Positions 17,997 to 26,984 of a stretch of DNA of 32,994 bases are shown piece after piece. Each line of letters opens with the position of its first letter. The first letter of the stretch is position 1. This stretch comes from an uncultured Xanthobacter sp. (GTDB lineage Bacteria > Pseudomonadota > Alphaproteobacteria > Rhizobiales > Xanthobacteraceae). A program made the translations under genes and the position numbers. The notes beneath the pieces were generated by a model. That model was given only the letters and a program-made list of their open reading frames with translations. It was not told the DNA's origin and searched no databases. Location: NCBI GenBank assembly GCA_937872325.1, contig CALMSN010000289.1, positions 1 through 32,994 of the forward strand, in the 5' to 3' direction.

Positions 17997-18144
17997 GCCC
18001 TGCATCCCGGCTTCAGGTCCACCGACGGCGGACACCTTATATATAGCGCGCTGAGCAATACGCGATCGGCCGCCACTCCGTCCAGCACGGCGGGCCTGCG
18101 ACCATCGGGCAAGGCCCGGGATCAGGCCCCGGAACGCGTGCCGG

Positions 18145-18173
18145 TTGACGGCGCGGCCGGCGCCCACTATAAG
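18145..18173 (+). promoter_or_regulatory. Predicted sigma-70 promoter of rpsT
   Basis: TTGACG at 18145-18150 and TATAAG at 18168-18173 are separated by exactly 17 bp, close to the housekeeping consensus. Initiation near 18180 would give a leader of about 100 nt before the rpsT start at 18283. Confidence 0.65.
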
Positions 18174-18282
18174 CCGGCTCTCCGCAGGCGGCCCGACCGC
18201 CCGCGCTATCACCCATTTATGCGCTGGGGCAGCTCGACCTGGACGGTCGCCTCTGCCGCGCGCGAACCAGCAAGGACGGCCG

Positions 18283-18549
18283 ATGGCCAATACGCCTTCC
18301 GCCAAGAAAGCGGCGCGCAAGATCGAGCGCCGGACCGAGGTCAACCGCTCGCGTCGCTCGCGCGTGCGCACCTTCCTGCGCAAGCTGGAAGATGCCCTGG
18401 CCACCGGCGACGCCGTGGCGGCCAACGCAGCCTTCAAGGCGGCCGAGCCGGAGATCATGCGCGCGGTCACCAAGGGCGTGCTGCACAAGAATACGGCGTC
18501 GCGCAAGGTTTCCCGCCTCGCCAGCCGCGTCCGCAAGCTTGCCGCCTGA
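18283..18549 (+). CDS. rpsT: 30S ribosomal protein bS20
   Basis: 88 residues, the standard length. The N-terminus [20 protein letters not shown] and the internal [15 protein letters not shown] and [20 protein letters not shown] are typical of S20, a basic helical protein that binds 16S rRNA early in 30S assembly. AAGGA lies 8 bp upstream of the ATG. A clear promoter precedes it and an intrinsic terminator follows, so it is a single-gene unit. rpsT next to dnaA is a conserved alphaproteobacterial arrangement. Confidence 0.98.
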   Translation: MANTPSAKKAARKIERRTEVNRSRRSRVRTFLRKLEDALATGDAVAANAAFKAAEPEIMRAVTKGVLHKNTASRKVSRLASRVRKLAA

Positions 18550-18581
18550 TCTATAGGCGACAACTTCTTTTGCATGCTTTT

Positions 18582-18613
18582 AAAGCCCGGCTTCGGCCGG
18601 GCTTTTCTTTTTG
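18582..18613 (+). terminator. Intrinsic terminator of rpsT
   Basis: AAAGCCCGGC (18582-18591), a TTCG tetraloop and GCCGGGCTTT (18596-18605) make a perfect 10-bp stem followed by TCTTTCTTTTTG. It lies 32 bp after the rpsT stop. Confidence 0.93.
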
Positions 18614-18810
18614 TCGCACCTTCAATGTACGCAATTTTGCCGGCGAGAATCGGAGCGGCCGGGGGTGGCTTGCGTGTTTCACTGTCATCGTCAAGCCCGG
18701 GTCCATCCGGTCCACTGCCGGGGTCGGCGCGCCGGACCCCCAGCCGCACAGGAAAAGCGATGGCCCCGGAGGACCTTATCGGCCAAAGCCCCGGAGGGCC
18801 TCCTGAGCGG

Positions 18811-18905
18811 TCGGATCGGGAGTATTAAATTACCCAAGCCGCAGGAACGGGCCGCATCGCGAGCATGGCTTTGCCGCCCTTCGAATCTCTCAGGCCGGAC
18901 AGAGG
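18811..18905 (+). ncRNA. Glycine-riboswitch-like motif, possibly a relic
   Basis: GAATCTCTCAGG (18883-18894) followed by GGACAGAGG (18897-18905) strongly resembles the 3' half of a glycine aptamer. Upstream, TCGGGAGT (18817-18824) and GCCGCAGGAAC (18839-18849) weakly resemble the CGGGAGAG and GCCGAAGGAGCAA elements, but the stem between is too long and P1 pairs imperfectly. No glycine cleavage gene or glycine transporter follows; dnaA is over 650 bp away. It may be a degenerate riboswitch left from a lost gene, or chance. Confidence 0.25.
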
Positions 18906-18944
18906 TTTGCCGTCTCAGAGACAGCGCGAATGCCAAGCCTCAAG

Positions 18945-18990
18945 GCAACGCTTTCCCCCGATATTTTCACCGGGGGGGGAAAGCCGTTGC
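18945..18990. other. Long inverted repeat upstream of dnaA
   Basis: GCAACGCTTTCCCCCG (18945-18960) and CGGGGGGGGAAAGCCGTTGC (18971-18990) are near-perfect inverted arms around a 10-nt AT-rich loop. No T-run follows on either strand, so it is not a classical terminator. It could be a regulatory hairpin or protein-binding palindrome. Confidence 0.5.
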
Positions 18991-19573
18991 ACCGCCCGGA
19001 GGTGCTGTGTATGTTCAACCTCACTCCGGGGGCAAAACCGGAAACTCACCGATAGATTTAAGGTTTCACGGCTCATCGTGGATGATGGGAGCGATATTAT
19101 GCTTGGAATCAAGGGTAATATCTTTCTCCGCCTGCTCTCCACCGCCGTCACAAATCTTTCGGGCTTGTGCGTTGTGCTGAGTACAGACACTTTCCGGTAA
19201 CGAGCAGAGCGCAATAAACAATAACAATTCGTCTTCAGATCGCCCCGGCTCCAGCGCCGCGGCCAGCGGGGCAGCTATGACTTCGGACACACGCATGGCC
19301 TTGGATCTTGCCTTTCCCCATCTCGCCCATGGCCGGGATGTGGCGCGCAAGCTTCATTCGCTGCGGTGTCCCGGCGCAACGGAGGCCGGCCGCAGCCCGC
19401 CCCCCAGGCCCGCGGCCAGGCCGCTCGCCGCCAAGCCTCCCGCCGCCATGGATTGACGCCCGCGCGCGCCCTCCACCCTCCATTCCATCACGCTGCCTGA
19501 CGCAGCCCCCGTGCGGGGCGCGACGGCGCGTCGCAACAAGGGACCCGCTTCCTTTCCCGGCGGTCAGAAATTC

Positions 19574-21133
19574 ATGCTCAAGCCTATTGCCACCTCTCCT
19601 GCCCCGCGTGCCGCGGCCCCGTTCCGGCTGGCCTCGGCCCGGCCGCGCGCCGAGGAGGTTCGCGCCGAGGCCGGGCGGCCGGTCGATCCGACCGACGGCG
19701 CCCGACTTCCCGCGCCCGGCGACGACGGCGACGAGGCCAATCCCTGGCTTCGGGTCCGCGGCCGGCTGCACGAGGAGATCGGCGAGGAAAAGTTCTCCAG
19801 CTGGTTCGCCCGCATGGAGCTGGACATGATGAGCACCGCCGTGGTGCAGCTCTCGGTCCCCACCCGCTTCCTGAAGGCCTGGATCCAGGACAATTACCTC
19901 CCCCGGATCGCCGAGCTGTTCGCCGCGGAAAGCGGCACCATGCGGCGCGTGGACCTCGTGGTGCGCAGCGCCGTGTCGCGCCCGGTGGCGGTGCGTCCGG
20001 CGGCCGCCTCGGCGAGCCCCGCCCCGGCCAAGGCCGCGGAGGCCGCCGCTATGGCGCGCCCGGCGCCGGTCGCCCTGGGCGCCGACGCCGCCGGCTCGCC
20101 GCTCGACCCCCGGCTCACCTTCGAGACCTTCGTGATCGGCAAGTCCAACGCCCTCGCCCACGCCGCCGCCCGCCAGGTGGCCGAGGCGGCGACCGGCGCC
20201 GGGCCGGTGTTCAACCCGCTCTACCTCCATGCTGCGGTGGGCCTCGGCAAGACCCACCTGCTGCAGGCGGTGGCCAATGCCGGCGAGCGGCGTGGCCGGC
20301 GCACCGTCTCCCTCACCGCCGAACGCTTCATGTACGGCTTCGTGCAGGCGCTGCGCACCCATTCGGCCATCGCCTTCAAGGACACGCTGCGCAGCATCGA
20401 CACCCTGGTGATCGATGATCTCCAGTTCCTCAAGGGCAGCAACCTGCAGCAGGAATTCTGCCACACCCTCAACGCGCTGCTGGACGGCGGCCGGCAGGTG
20501 GTGGTGGCCGCCGACTGCGTGCCCGCGGACCTCGAGCATCTCGACGAGCGGGTGCGCTCGCGCCTCGCCGGCGGGCTCGTGGTGGCGCTCGGCGCGCTGG
20601 AGGAGGAGCTGCGGCTCGAGATCCTCAAGGCCCGCTACGCCGCCCTCGCCGAGCAGCATCAGGGCTTCGCCGTCCCCGGCGAGGTGCTGGAGTTCCTCGC
20701 CCGCAGCGTCGGCCAGAGCGGGCGCGACCTCGACGGCGCGCTCAACAAGCTGCTCGCGGCCAACCAGCTCAAGGGCGACCCCATCAGCCTGGAGATGGCC
20801 GAGAGCGCGGTGAAGGACCTCATCCGTCCCGCCGACCCGCGCCGGGTGCGCATCGACGACATCCTGAAGGTGGTCGCCAAGCACTACAACGTCACCCGCG
20901 CCGACCTGCTCTCCCAGCGGCGCACCGCCAACGTGGTGAAGCCGCGGCAAATCGCCATGTACCTCGCCAAGGTGCTGACCCTGCGCTCGCTGCCGGAGAT
21001 CGGCCGCCGCTTCGGCGGGCGTGACCATACGACCGTGCTGCATGCGGTGCGCAAGATCGACGGCCTCGTCGCCGCCGACCGGGTGCTGGCCGACGAGATC
21101 GAGCTGCTGAAGCGCCTCTGCATGGAAGCCTGA
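19574..21133 (+). CDS. dnaA: Chromosomal replication initiator DnaA
   Basis: 519 residues from the ATG at 19574 (a GTG at 19511 is possible). An unusual leader of about 55 residues rich in Ala, Pro and Arg precedes domain I ([20 protein letters not shown]). The AAA+ domain has Walker [14 protein letters not shown] (K226) and Walker [11 protein letters not shown] (D281, D282). Domain IV ends with the DNA-binding [20 protein letters not shown] (DHTT at 484-487). ATP-bound DnaA opens the origin. dnaN follows after 284 bp of gene-free DNA, which holds one weak box-like CTGTCCACA near 21179. The leader length before domain I is the oddity. Confidence 0.97.
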   Translation: MLKPIATSPAPRAAAPFRLASARPRAEEVRAEAGRPVDPTDGARLPAPGDDGDEANPWLRVRGRLHEEIGEEKFSSWFARMELDMMSTAVVQLSVPTRFLKAWIQDNYLPRIAELFAAESGTMRRVDLVVRSAVSRPVAVRPAAASASPAPAKAAEAAAMARPAPVALGADAAGSPLDPRLTFETFVIGKSNALAHAAARQVAEAATGAGPVFNPLYLHAAVGLGKTHLLQAVANAGERRGRRTVSLTAERFMYGFVQALRTHSAIAFKDTLRSIDTLVIDDLQFLKGSNLQQEFCHTLNALLDGGRQVVVAADCVPADLEHLDERVRSRLAGGLVVALGALEEELRLEILKARYAALAEQHQGFAVPGEVLEFLARSVGQSGRDLDGALNKLLAANQLKGDPISLEMAESAVKDLIRPADPRRVRIDDILKVVAKHYNVTRADLLSQRRTANVVKPRQIAMYLAKVLTLRSLPEIGRRFGGRDHTTVLHAVRKIDGLVAADRVLADEIELLKRLCMEA

Positions 21134-21417
21134 GCCGGCACGCCCGGGCGCCGTTCCGGCCGCCCGAGCCACGCGCCGCTGTCCACAGGAGGGCGGCGGC
21201 GGTGCTTGGGAACGGCGGCTTCCGGCGCCAATTTGATATCCGGCCCTTGCGCTCGCCCGATGGCGACGGCAATGTCTCCCGCCCGGCGCTCGTCAGCGGG
21301 CGTCCCGCGCGGTGATGTCCGTCATCGCTTCATCCGTCTCATGCGACGAGCTCCTGCCGCCGGATCGCCGCGATCCCAAGGCACCGGCTCCACAGCGAAG
21401 GTCACCGGGCCAGGACC

Positions 21418-22542
21418 ATGAAGGTCACCGTCGAGCGCGCCGAGCTCCTCAAATCGCTGAGCCATGTCCATCGCGTGGTGGAGCGTCGCAACACCATTCC
21501 CATCCTTGCCAACGTGCTGATCCGCGCCGGCAAGGACGGGCTGGAGCTCAAGGCCACCGACCTCGACCTCGAGGTGGTGGAGAAGATCCCGGCCGAGATC
21601 GCCCAGACCGGCGCCACCACGGTACCGGCGCACGTGCTCTACGACATCGTCCGCAAGCTGCCCGAAGGGGCGCAGGTGCTGCTGGAGGCCGGCGGCGAGC
21701 GTGGCACCCTCTCGGTCCGCGCCTCGCGCTCGCGCTTCAGCCTGCAGACCGTGCCGGAGGCCGACTTTCCGGACCTCACCGCCGGCGCCTTCACCCATTC
21801 CTTCCAGATCAAGGCGGCCGAGTTCCGGCGCTTGGTGGACAAGACCCAGTTCGCCATCTCGACGGAAGAAACCCGCTATTATCTCAACGGGATCTACCTG
21901 CATGTGACCGAGCCGGTCGGCAAAGGCGCCTCCATGCTGCGGGCCGTCGCCACCGATGGCCATCGCCTCGCCCAGGCCGAGCTGGAGGCGCCCGCCGGCG
22001 CTGCCGGCGTGCCCGGGGTGATCGTGCCCCGCAAGACCGTGGCCGAGATCCAGAAGCTGCTGGAAAACAACGATGCCGAGGTCACCGTCTCGCTCTCGCC
22101 CACCAAGGTGCGGGTGGCGGTGGGCGCGGTGGTGCTGACCTCGAAGCTGATCGACGGCACCTTCCCCGACTATGGCCGGGTGATCCCGCAGGGCAACGAC
22201 AAGATCCTCAATGTCGACAAGGACGAGTTCGCCGCCGCGGTGGACCGCGTCTCCACCGTCTCCAGCGAGCGCGGCCGGGCGGTGAAGCTGTCGCTCGCCG
22301 ACGGCAAGCTCACCTTGTCGGTGACCAACCCGGATTCCGGCAGCGCCACCGAGGAGCTGGAGGTGGACTATGCCGCCGAGCCCCTCGATATCGGCTTCAA
22401 CTCCCGCTATTTGCTGGACATCACCGCGCAGCTCGAAGGCGACACGGCGGAGCTGAAGCTCGCCGATCCCGGCTCGCCGACCCTGGTGCGCGATTCCACC
22501 AAGACCGACGCGCTCTACGTGCTGATGCCCATGCGGGTGTGA
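21418..22542 (+). CDS. dnaN: DNA polymerase III beta subunit (sliding clamp)
   Basis: 374 residues, the standard length for the three-domain clamp. The start MKVTVERAELLKSLSHVHRVVERRNTIP-type N-terminus, internal ATDGHRLAQAE (domain 2) and the C-terminal RYLLDITAQLEGDTAEL followed by YVLMPMRV are family hallmarks. The ring of two subunits tethers Pol III, MutL and other partners to DNA. The stop at 22540-22542 is followed by 611 bp of repeat DNA before recF, so the usual tight dnaN-recF coupling is loosened here. Confidence 0.98.
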   Translation: MKVTVERAELLKSLSHVHRVVERRNTIPILANVLIRAGKDGLELKATDLDLEVVEKIPAEIAQTGATTVPAHVLYDIVRKLPEGAQVLLEAGGERGTLSVRASRSRFSLQTVPEADFPDLTAGAFTHSFQIKAAEFRRLVDKTQFAISTEETRYYLNGIYLHVTEPVGKGASMLRAVATDGHRLAQAELEAPAGAAGVPGVIVPRKTVAEIQKLLENNDAEVTVSLSPTKVRVAVGAVVLTSKLIDGTFPDYGRVIPQGNDKILNVDKDEFAAAVDRVSTVSSERGRAVKLSLADGKLTLSVTNPDSGSATEELEVDYAAEPLDIGFNSRYLLDITAQLEGDTAELKLADPGSPTLVRDSTKTDALYVLMPMRV

Positions 22543-23153
22543 GCGGGGCGTGTGAACGGCCGGCTTGAGATCGGATCTGCGCCCCCCGCGGGCCCCGATC
22601 CTGCGCACTCTCCGTATGACCTCGGCCGTCGCCGGGACAGGGGCCATGAGCCGATGCCGCCGGGACGCCCCTTGCCGCCCCGCAGCGCCTTGCGTTTGCC
22701 CGAACCTACAGCATTTCAATGTGTCATGGAGCCACTGAAACTCCATAACACATTGAATACAGAATGTTTCTTCTCCGATCGGATGTGCTGTCCATTCTGG
22801 AAGCGCGCGGGAGCCGCTGACCAAACCTCGGGGTGGACGGGGGGAGCGGGATTCTGGTCCGTCTCCCCCGCGCTGATCGCAGGCGATGCCGGAAGCCTCG
22901 GCGAGGAGCGGCAAGGCCGCAGGCGGCCGAAAGGCCCGTCCGGCAGTCCCTTCGAGGTTTTGGAAGCGGCCCCAGGAGCTGCAGGCAAACCCTCCCGGCG
23001 GAAGCGGCCCGAGGGGTTCTGCTCCGCCGGCCCTGCCCCGACCGCAGTCGATGCCACACTCATCCGCGAGGACGGCCCGGCCGCCCGCCCCCGCAATGCG
23101 TGGTCAGCGGCGCCAGAGCTTCCGGGCGCCGACTCCACGCGGGCGCTGCCGTC
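22543..23153. repeat. Repeat-filled gap between dnaN and recF
   Basis: No gene is supported in these 611 bp. They hold a strong palindrome at 22715-22757 and two copies of the dispersed family at about 22870-22940 (GATCGCAGGCGATGCCGGAA, GAGCGGCAAGGCCGCAGGCG, GGCCGAAAGGCCCG) and about 23035-23092 (GACCGCAGTCGATGCC, GCGAGGACGGCCCGG). The copies resemble 4499-4660 and the reverse complement of 2481-2543. Confidence 0.6.
22715..22757. repeat. 17-bp inverted repeat, AT-rich
   Basis: TTCAATGTGTCATGGAG (22715-22731) and CTCCATAACACATTGAA (22741-22757) pair with a single mismatch around a 9-nt loop. It is far more AT-rich than its surroundings, which suggests an inserted palindromic element rather than a terminator. 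Confidence 0.7.
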
Positions 23154-24365
23154 ATGACGCTGAATGCCGCCCGGCTGCTGCGGCTCGGCCTCACCCATTT
23201 CCGCTCCTACCCGGCGGCCGCCCTCGCTTTTCCGGCCGGGCCGGGAGCGCCGCCGCCGGTGGTGCTCACCGGGCCGAACGGCGCTGGCAAGACCAATGTG
23301 CTGGAGGCCATCTCCCTGCTCTCCCCCGGCCGCGGGCTGCGCCGGGCTGCCCTCGGCGACTTTGCCCATCTGGAAACGGCACATCCTGAGGCGGGGCATG
23401 CCGCCGCCGGCGAGGCCGGGCCCGGCGGCTGGGCGGTTTCCGCGCTGGTGGCGGGGGGGCAGGGCGAGGCCCGGCTCGGCACAGGCCATGATCCCGGCGC
23501 CGATGCCCGCCCGCGCCGCTGCCGCATCGACGGCGCCCCCGCCGGCTCGGCCACCCCCTTCCTCGACCATGTGAAGATCCTCTGGCTGACCCCAGAGATG
23601 GACGGCCTGTTCACCGGTCCGCCGGCCGAGCGGCGGCGCTATCTCGACCGCCTCGTGCTGGCGGTGGACGGCGCCCACGGCACCCGGGTGGGCGCGCTAG
23701 AGCGGGCGCTGCGGGCGCGCAACCGCCTGCTGGAGGACAATGGCGCCCCGCGCTTCCTCGATGCGGTGGAGCGCGAATTGTCGGAGCTGGCGGTGGCGGG
23801 GGCCGCGGCGCGGCTGGAGACGGTGGAGCGCCTCGGCGCCGAGAGCGCGGCCCATGCGCGGCCGGGCGCCCACTTTCCCACCGCTCGGCTCGGGCTCGAG
23901 GGCGCCGTCGAGCGGCTGCTCGCCGAGCTGCCGGCGGTGGCGGTGGAGGACCGCTATCGCGCCACCCTGCGCGACAATCGCGGCCGCGACCGGGCCGCCG
24001 GCCGCACCCTGGAAGGCCCGCACCTCAGCGACCTCGCGGTGCGCCATGCCGGCAAGGACCTCGCCGCCGCGCGCTGCTCCACCGGCGAGCAGAAGGCGCT
24101 GCTGATCGGCCTCACCTTGTCCCACGCCCGGCTCGTCGCCGGCATGCAGGGCCTCGCCCCGATCCTGCTGCTGGACGACGTCGTGGCCTATCTCGATTCC
24201 ACCCGGCGGGCGGGGCTGTTCGCCGCCCTCGCCGACCTCGGCGCCCAGGTGTTCATGACCGGCGCCGAGCCCTCGGCCTTCGCCGATCTGGAAGCGGCGA
24301 CGCGCTTCACCGTGCATCCCGGCGCGGTGGAAGCCGAGGCGGGAACCGGGAACACCAGCGCGTGA
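23154..24365 (+). CDS. recF: DNA replication and repair protein RecF
   Basis: 403 residues. An SMC-like ATPase: Walker A GPNGAGKTNVLEA (K46) near the N-terminus, signature CSTGEQKALLIGL (C308-L320), and Walker B ILLLDDVVAYLD (D341, D342) where many homologues have DE-A-A-H. RecF binds gapped DNA and helps load RecA at stalled forks with RecO and RecR. The ATG at 23154 gives the conserved LTHFRSYP near residue 14; upstream frame is repeat DNA. A short hairpin with a CTTC loop sits just after the stop (24369-24384) without a T-run. Confidence 0.95.
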   Translation: MTLNAARLLRLGLTHFRSYPAAALAFPAGPGAPPPVVLTGPNGAGKTNVLEAISLLSPGRGLRRAALGDFAHLETAHPEAGHAAAGEAGPGGWAVSALVAGGQGEARLGTGHDPGADARPRRCRIDGAPAGSATPFLDHVKILWLTPEMDGLFTGPPAERRRYLDRLVLAVDGAHGTRVGALERALRARNRLLEDNGAPRFLDAVERELSELAVAGAAARLETVERLGAESAAHARPGAHFPTARLGLEGAVERLLAELPAVAVEDRYRATLRDNRGRDRAAGRTLEGPHLSDLAVRHAGKDLAAARCSTGEQKALLIGLTLSHARLVAGMQGLAPILLLDDVVAYLDSTRRAGLFAALADLGAQVFMTGAEPSAFADLEAATRFTVHPGAVEAEAGTGNTSA

Positions 24366-24593
24366 TAACGCCCCCTTCGGGGCGGGTTCGCCACCGGGTG
24401 TTGCCGGACGATCACACCATCACCGGCCGACGGTGCTAAAGAGTGTGTGCACTGCAGCAGGCGGATCTTTCGGAACCGCCGCTGCGTTAACCCTAATGCC
24501 ACCTTACCGCGCTTTGATGCGCGACGACGCGGAACCCGCCTGTCGGGCGTCGCATTGCGTCGCGTAGAAGCCATCCTGTTTTCCGGGCGATCC

Positions 24594-25241
24594 ATGGCCA
24601 GTCGATCCGAAACCGCCGTCCTTGTGTCCCGCCGCCTGTTCCTTCTGGGGGCGCCGCTCGCGCTGGCGGCGTGCAACACCACCCAGACCCCGATGGTGCG
24701 GCAGATGAGCATGTACGGCCCCCTGCAGGGCGAGCCCTTCCCGGTGGACGAGGTGGACCTTTCGGAGGTCGATCCGGTCTACCTGCGGCAGGAGGTCGCC
24801 TATTCCGGCGGCTATGCGCCGGGGACCATCGTGGTCGACGTGGACGATCGGTTCCTCTACCTCGTCCAGCCCGGCGGCCGGGCGATCCGCTACGGCGTCG
24901 GGGTGGGCAAGCAGGGCTATTCCTATCGCGGCTGGGCCCGCGTCGGCCGCAAGGAGAAGTGGCCGCACTGGACCCCCACCGCCAACATGATCAAGCTGCA
25001 GCCCGCCCGCTACGGGCCCTATGCGGCCGGCCTGCCGGGCGGCGAGACCAATCCGCTCGGCCCGCGCGCGCTCTATCTCTATGACGGCGACCGCGACACC
25101 ATGTTCCGCATCCACGGCACCATCGAGCCGTGGAGCATCGGCAAGCAGGTGTCGTCGGGCTGCATCCGGCTGCTGAACCAGGACATCATCGACCTCTACG
25201 AGCGCGTGCCCTCCGGCGCCCGGGTCTATGTGAAGGGCTGA
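24594..25241 (+). CDS. L,D-transpeptidase with Tat-like lipoprotein signal
   Basis: 215 residues from the ATG at 24594. The leader VSRRLFLLGAPLALAAC fits a twin-arginine motif (SRRLFL) followed by a lipobox (LAAC, C27), so it is likely a lipid-anchored envelope protein. The YkuD catalytic domain spans about residues 70-215: TIVVDVDDRFLYLVQPGG, YGVGVGK, then the histidine in RIHGT (H174) and the nucleophile in SSGCIRL (C190). Such enzymes form 3-3 peptidoglycan crosslinks or attach lipoproteins to the wall. The frame upstream of 24594 lacks a signal and coding feel. Confidence 0.93.
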   Translation: MASRSETAVLVSRRLFLLGAPLALAACNTTQTPMVRQMSMYGPLQGEPFPVDEVDLSEVDPVYLRQEVAYSGGYAPGTIVVDVDDRFLYLVQPGGRAIRYGVGVGKQGYSYRGWARVGRKEKWPHWTPTANMIKLQPARYGPYAAGLPGGETNPLGPRALYLYDGDRDTMFRIHGTIEPWSIGKQVSSGCIRLLNQDIIDLYERVPSGARVYVKG

Positions 25242-25323
25242 GGCCGGCCGCTTTCCCGCCTGAGCGGGTGGAGCCGACCGGCGGCGGGGGCGTTGTTGCT
25301 CCCCACGGGCGCCCCCCTCCCAA

Positions 25324-25347
25324 CCCTCCCCCGCAGGCGGGAGAGGG
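25324..25347. repeat. Copy of the dispersed REP-like hairpin
   Basis: CCCTCCCCCGCAGGCGGGAG followed by AGGG, in the gap before hisS. The same core occurs at 29439-29462 and 29797-29821 and in close variants at 13497 and elsewhere in the ubiG-trpA gap. Confidence 0.7.
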
Positions 25348-25448
25348 CTTTCCTTCTGGCCTCTCCCCGCCCGAAACTTGCCGTTGCGGCCCCCGTCCTC
25401 TAAGACGCCCCTTCCTTTCCGACCGAGGCGGGGCTCCCGTTTTCCAAG

Positions 25449-26984
25449 ATGGCGAAAGAGTTCAAGCCCAAGGCCCGCCTGCCGCGCGGGCTGGCCGATC
25501 GCACCGGCGCCGAGCTCTCGGCGACCCGCTCCATGCTGGAGAAGATCCGCGCCGTCTACGAGCTCTACGGCTTCGAGCCGCTGGAGACCCCGGCCTTCGA
25601 ATATACCGACGCCCTCGGCAAGTTCCTGCCCGACCAGGACCGGCCCAATGCGGGCGTCTTCTCGTTCCAGGACGACGACGAGCAGTGGCTGTCGCTGCGC
25701 TACGACCTCACCGCGCCGCTGGCCCGCTACGTCGCCGAGCATCATGACGCGCTGCCCCGGCCCTACCGCTCCTACCGGGCCGGCTACGTCTATCGCAACG
25801 AGAAGCCGGGCCCGGGCCGGTTCCGCCAGTTCATGCAGTTCGACGCCGACACGGTGGGCGCGCCCTCGGTGAGCGCCGACGCCGAGATCTGCATGATGGC
25901 CGCCGATACGCTGGAAGCGGTGGGCGTGCCGCGCGGCAGCTATGTGGTGAAGGTCAACAACCGCAAGGTGCTCGACGGGGTGATGGAGGCCATCGGCCTC
26001 GGCGGCGACGACAATGCCGGCCGCCGCCTTACGGTGCTGCGCGCGGTGGACAAGTTCGATAAGTTCGGGCTGGAAGGGGTGGCGCTCCTCCTCGGCCCCG
26101 GCCGCAAGGACGAGAGCGGCGACTTCACCAAGGGCGCCGGCCTCGATGCGCGGCAGAGCGCGCTGATTCTCGACATGCTCTCCGGCGCCGGCGCGTTCCG
26201 GGCCGATGCCGAGGGGGTGAGCATCGAGATCGGCGGCGGCGACATCGCGCTCGCCGCGGCCCTCGTCTCCAACGCCGCCTTCGCCGAGGGCATGGCGGAG
26301 CTGCGCGAGATCGCCGCCCTCCTCGCCGCGGCCGGCTACCAGGACCGGGTGAAGATCGACCCCAGCGTGGTGCGCGGGCTCGAATATTATACCGGCCCGG
26401 TCTACGAGGCCGAGCTGACCTTCGAGATCAAGGACGAGGACGGCCGTCCGGTGCGCTTCGGCTCGGTGGCCGGCGGCGGGCGCTATGACGGCCTCGTCGC
26501 CCGCTTCCGCGGCGAGAAGGTGCCGGCCACCGGCTTCTCCATCGGAGTCTCGCGGCTGCTGGCGGCGCTGGCGGCGCTGGGCAAGCTGGATGCGGACGCC
26601 CAGCTCGGCCCGGTGGTGGTCCTCGTCATGGACAAGGAGCCCGCCCGCATCGCCGACTACATGGCCATGGTGTCGCAACTGCGGGCCAACGGCATCCGGG
26701 CTGAGATGTATCTCGGCGGCGCCGGCATGAAGGCGCAGATGAAGTATGCCGATCGCCGCGGCGCCCCGGCGGTGATCATCCAGGGCTCCAACGAGAAGGC
26801 CGCCGGCGAGGTGCAGGTGAAGGACCTGGTGGAGGGCGCGCGGATCGCCGCCTCCATCGCCGACAATGCCGAATACCGCGCCGCCCGTCCGGCCCAGTTC
26901 GCGGTGAAGGAAAGCGAGCTGGTCGCCGCCATCCGCGACGTGCTGGAGCGCCGCGCGGCGCCGTCGCTGGGGCTGGCGGACTGA
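25449..26984 (+). CDS. hisS: Histidyl-tRNA synthetase
   Basis: 511 residues. Class II core: [15 protein letters not shown] (motif near 81-95), motif 2 region [20 protein letters not shown] (about 110-129), the histidine-binding [11 protein letters not shown], and motif 3 in [13 protein letters not shown]; the C-terminal anticodon domain starts near [10 protein letters not shown]. The [14 protein letters not shown] wording is the form known for alphaproteobacterial HisRS, which recognise tRNA-His lacking the usual extra G. It charges tRNA-His using ATP and histidine. The last dozen codons ([12 protein letters not shown]) are also the start of a downstream tandem repeat. hisZ and hisG are not adjacent. 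Confidence 0.97.
   Translation: MAKEFKPKARLPRGLADRTGAELSATRSMLEKIRAVYELYGFEPLETPAFEYTDALGKFLPDQDRPNAGVFSFQDDDEQWLSLRYDLTAPLARYVAEHHDALPRPYRSYRAGYVYRNEKPGPGRFRQFMQFDADTVGAPSVSADAEICMMAADTLEAVGVPRGSYVVKVNNRKVLDGVMEAIGLGGDDNAGRRLTVLRAVDKFDKFGLEGVALLLGPGRKDESGDFTKGAGLDARQSALILDMLSGAGAFRADAEGVSIEIGGGDIALAAALVSNAAFAEGMAELREIAALLAAAGYQDRVKIDPSVVRGLEYYTGPVYEAELTFEIKDEDGRPVRFGSVAGGGRYDGLVARFRGEKVPATGFSIGVSRLLAALAALGKLDADAQLGPVVVLVMDKEPARIADYMAMVSQLRANGIRAEMYLGGAGMKAQMKYADRRGAPAVIIQGSNEKAAGEVQVKDLVEGARIAASIADNAEYRAARPAQFAVKESELVAAIRDVLERRAAPSLGLAD

Larger units (their letters stand above)
18614..19573. other. Gene-free kilobase upstream of dnaA
   Basis: About 960 bp without a supported gene. From about 19000 to 19230 it is much more AT-rich than the surroundings (for example AATAAACAATAACAATTCG near 19212), as expected of a promoter or unwinding region before dnaA. 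I looked for TTATCCACA-type DnaA boxes in both directions and found none that match well, so an origin is not supported here. It also holds a glycine-aptamer-like motif and a strong hairpin, listed separately. Small frames inside (such as 18865-19200) have no recognisable family. Confidence 0.5.

Noticed and set aside
18865..19200. 111-codon frame upstream of dnaA
   Set aside because: No family, no convincing ribosome binding site, and it begins within the glycine-aptamer-like motif and crosses the palindrome.
21134..21417. Replication origin in the dnaA-dnaN gap
   Set aside because: Only one weak DnaA-box-like site (near 21179) was found and the stretch is not AT-rich.
21322..22914. Minus-strand 530-codon frame
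   Set aside because: It is the antisense shadow of dnaN, whose protein is clear on the plus strand.
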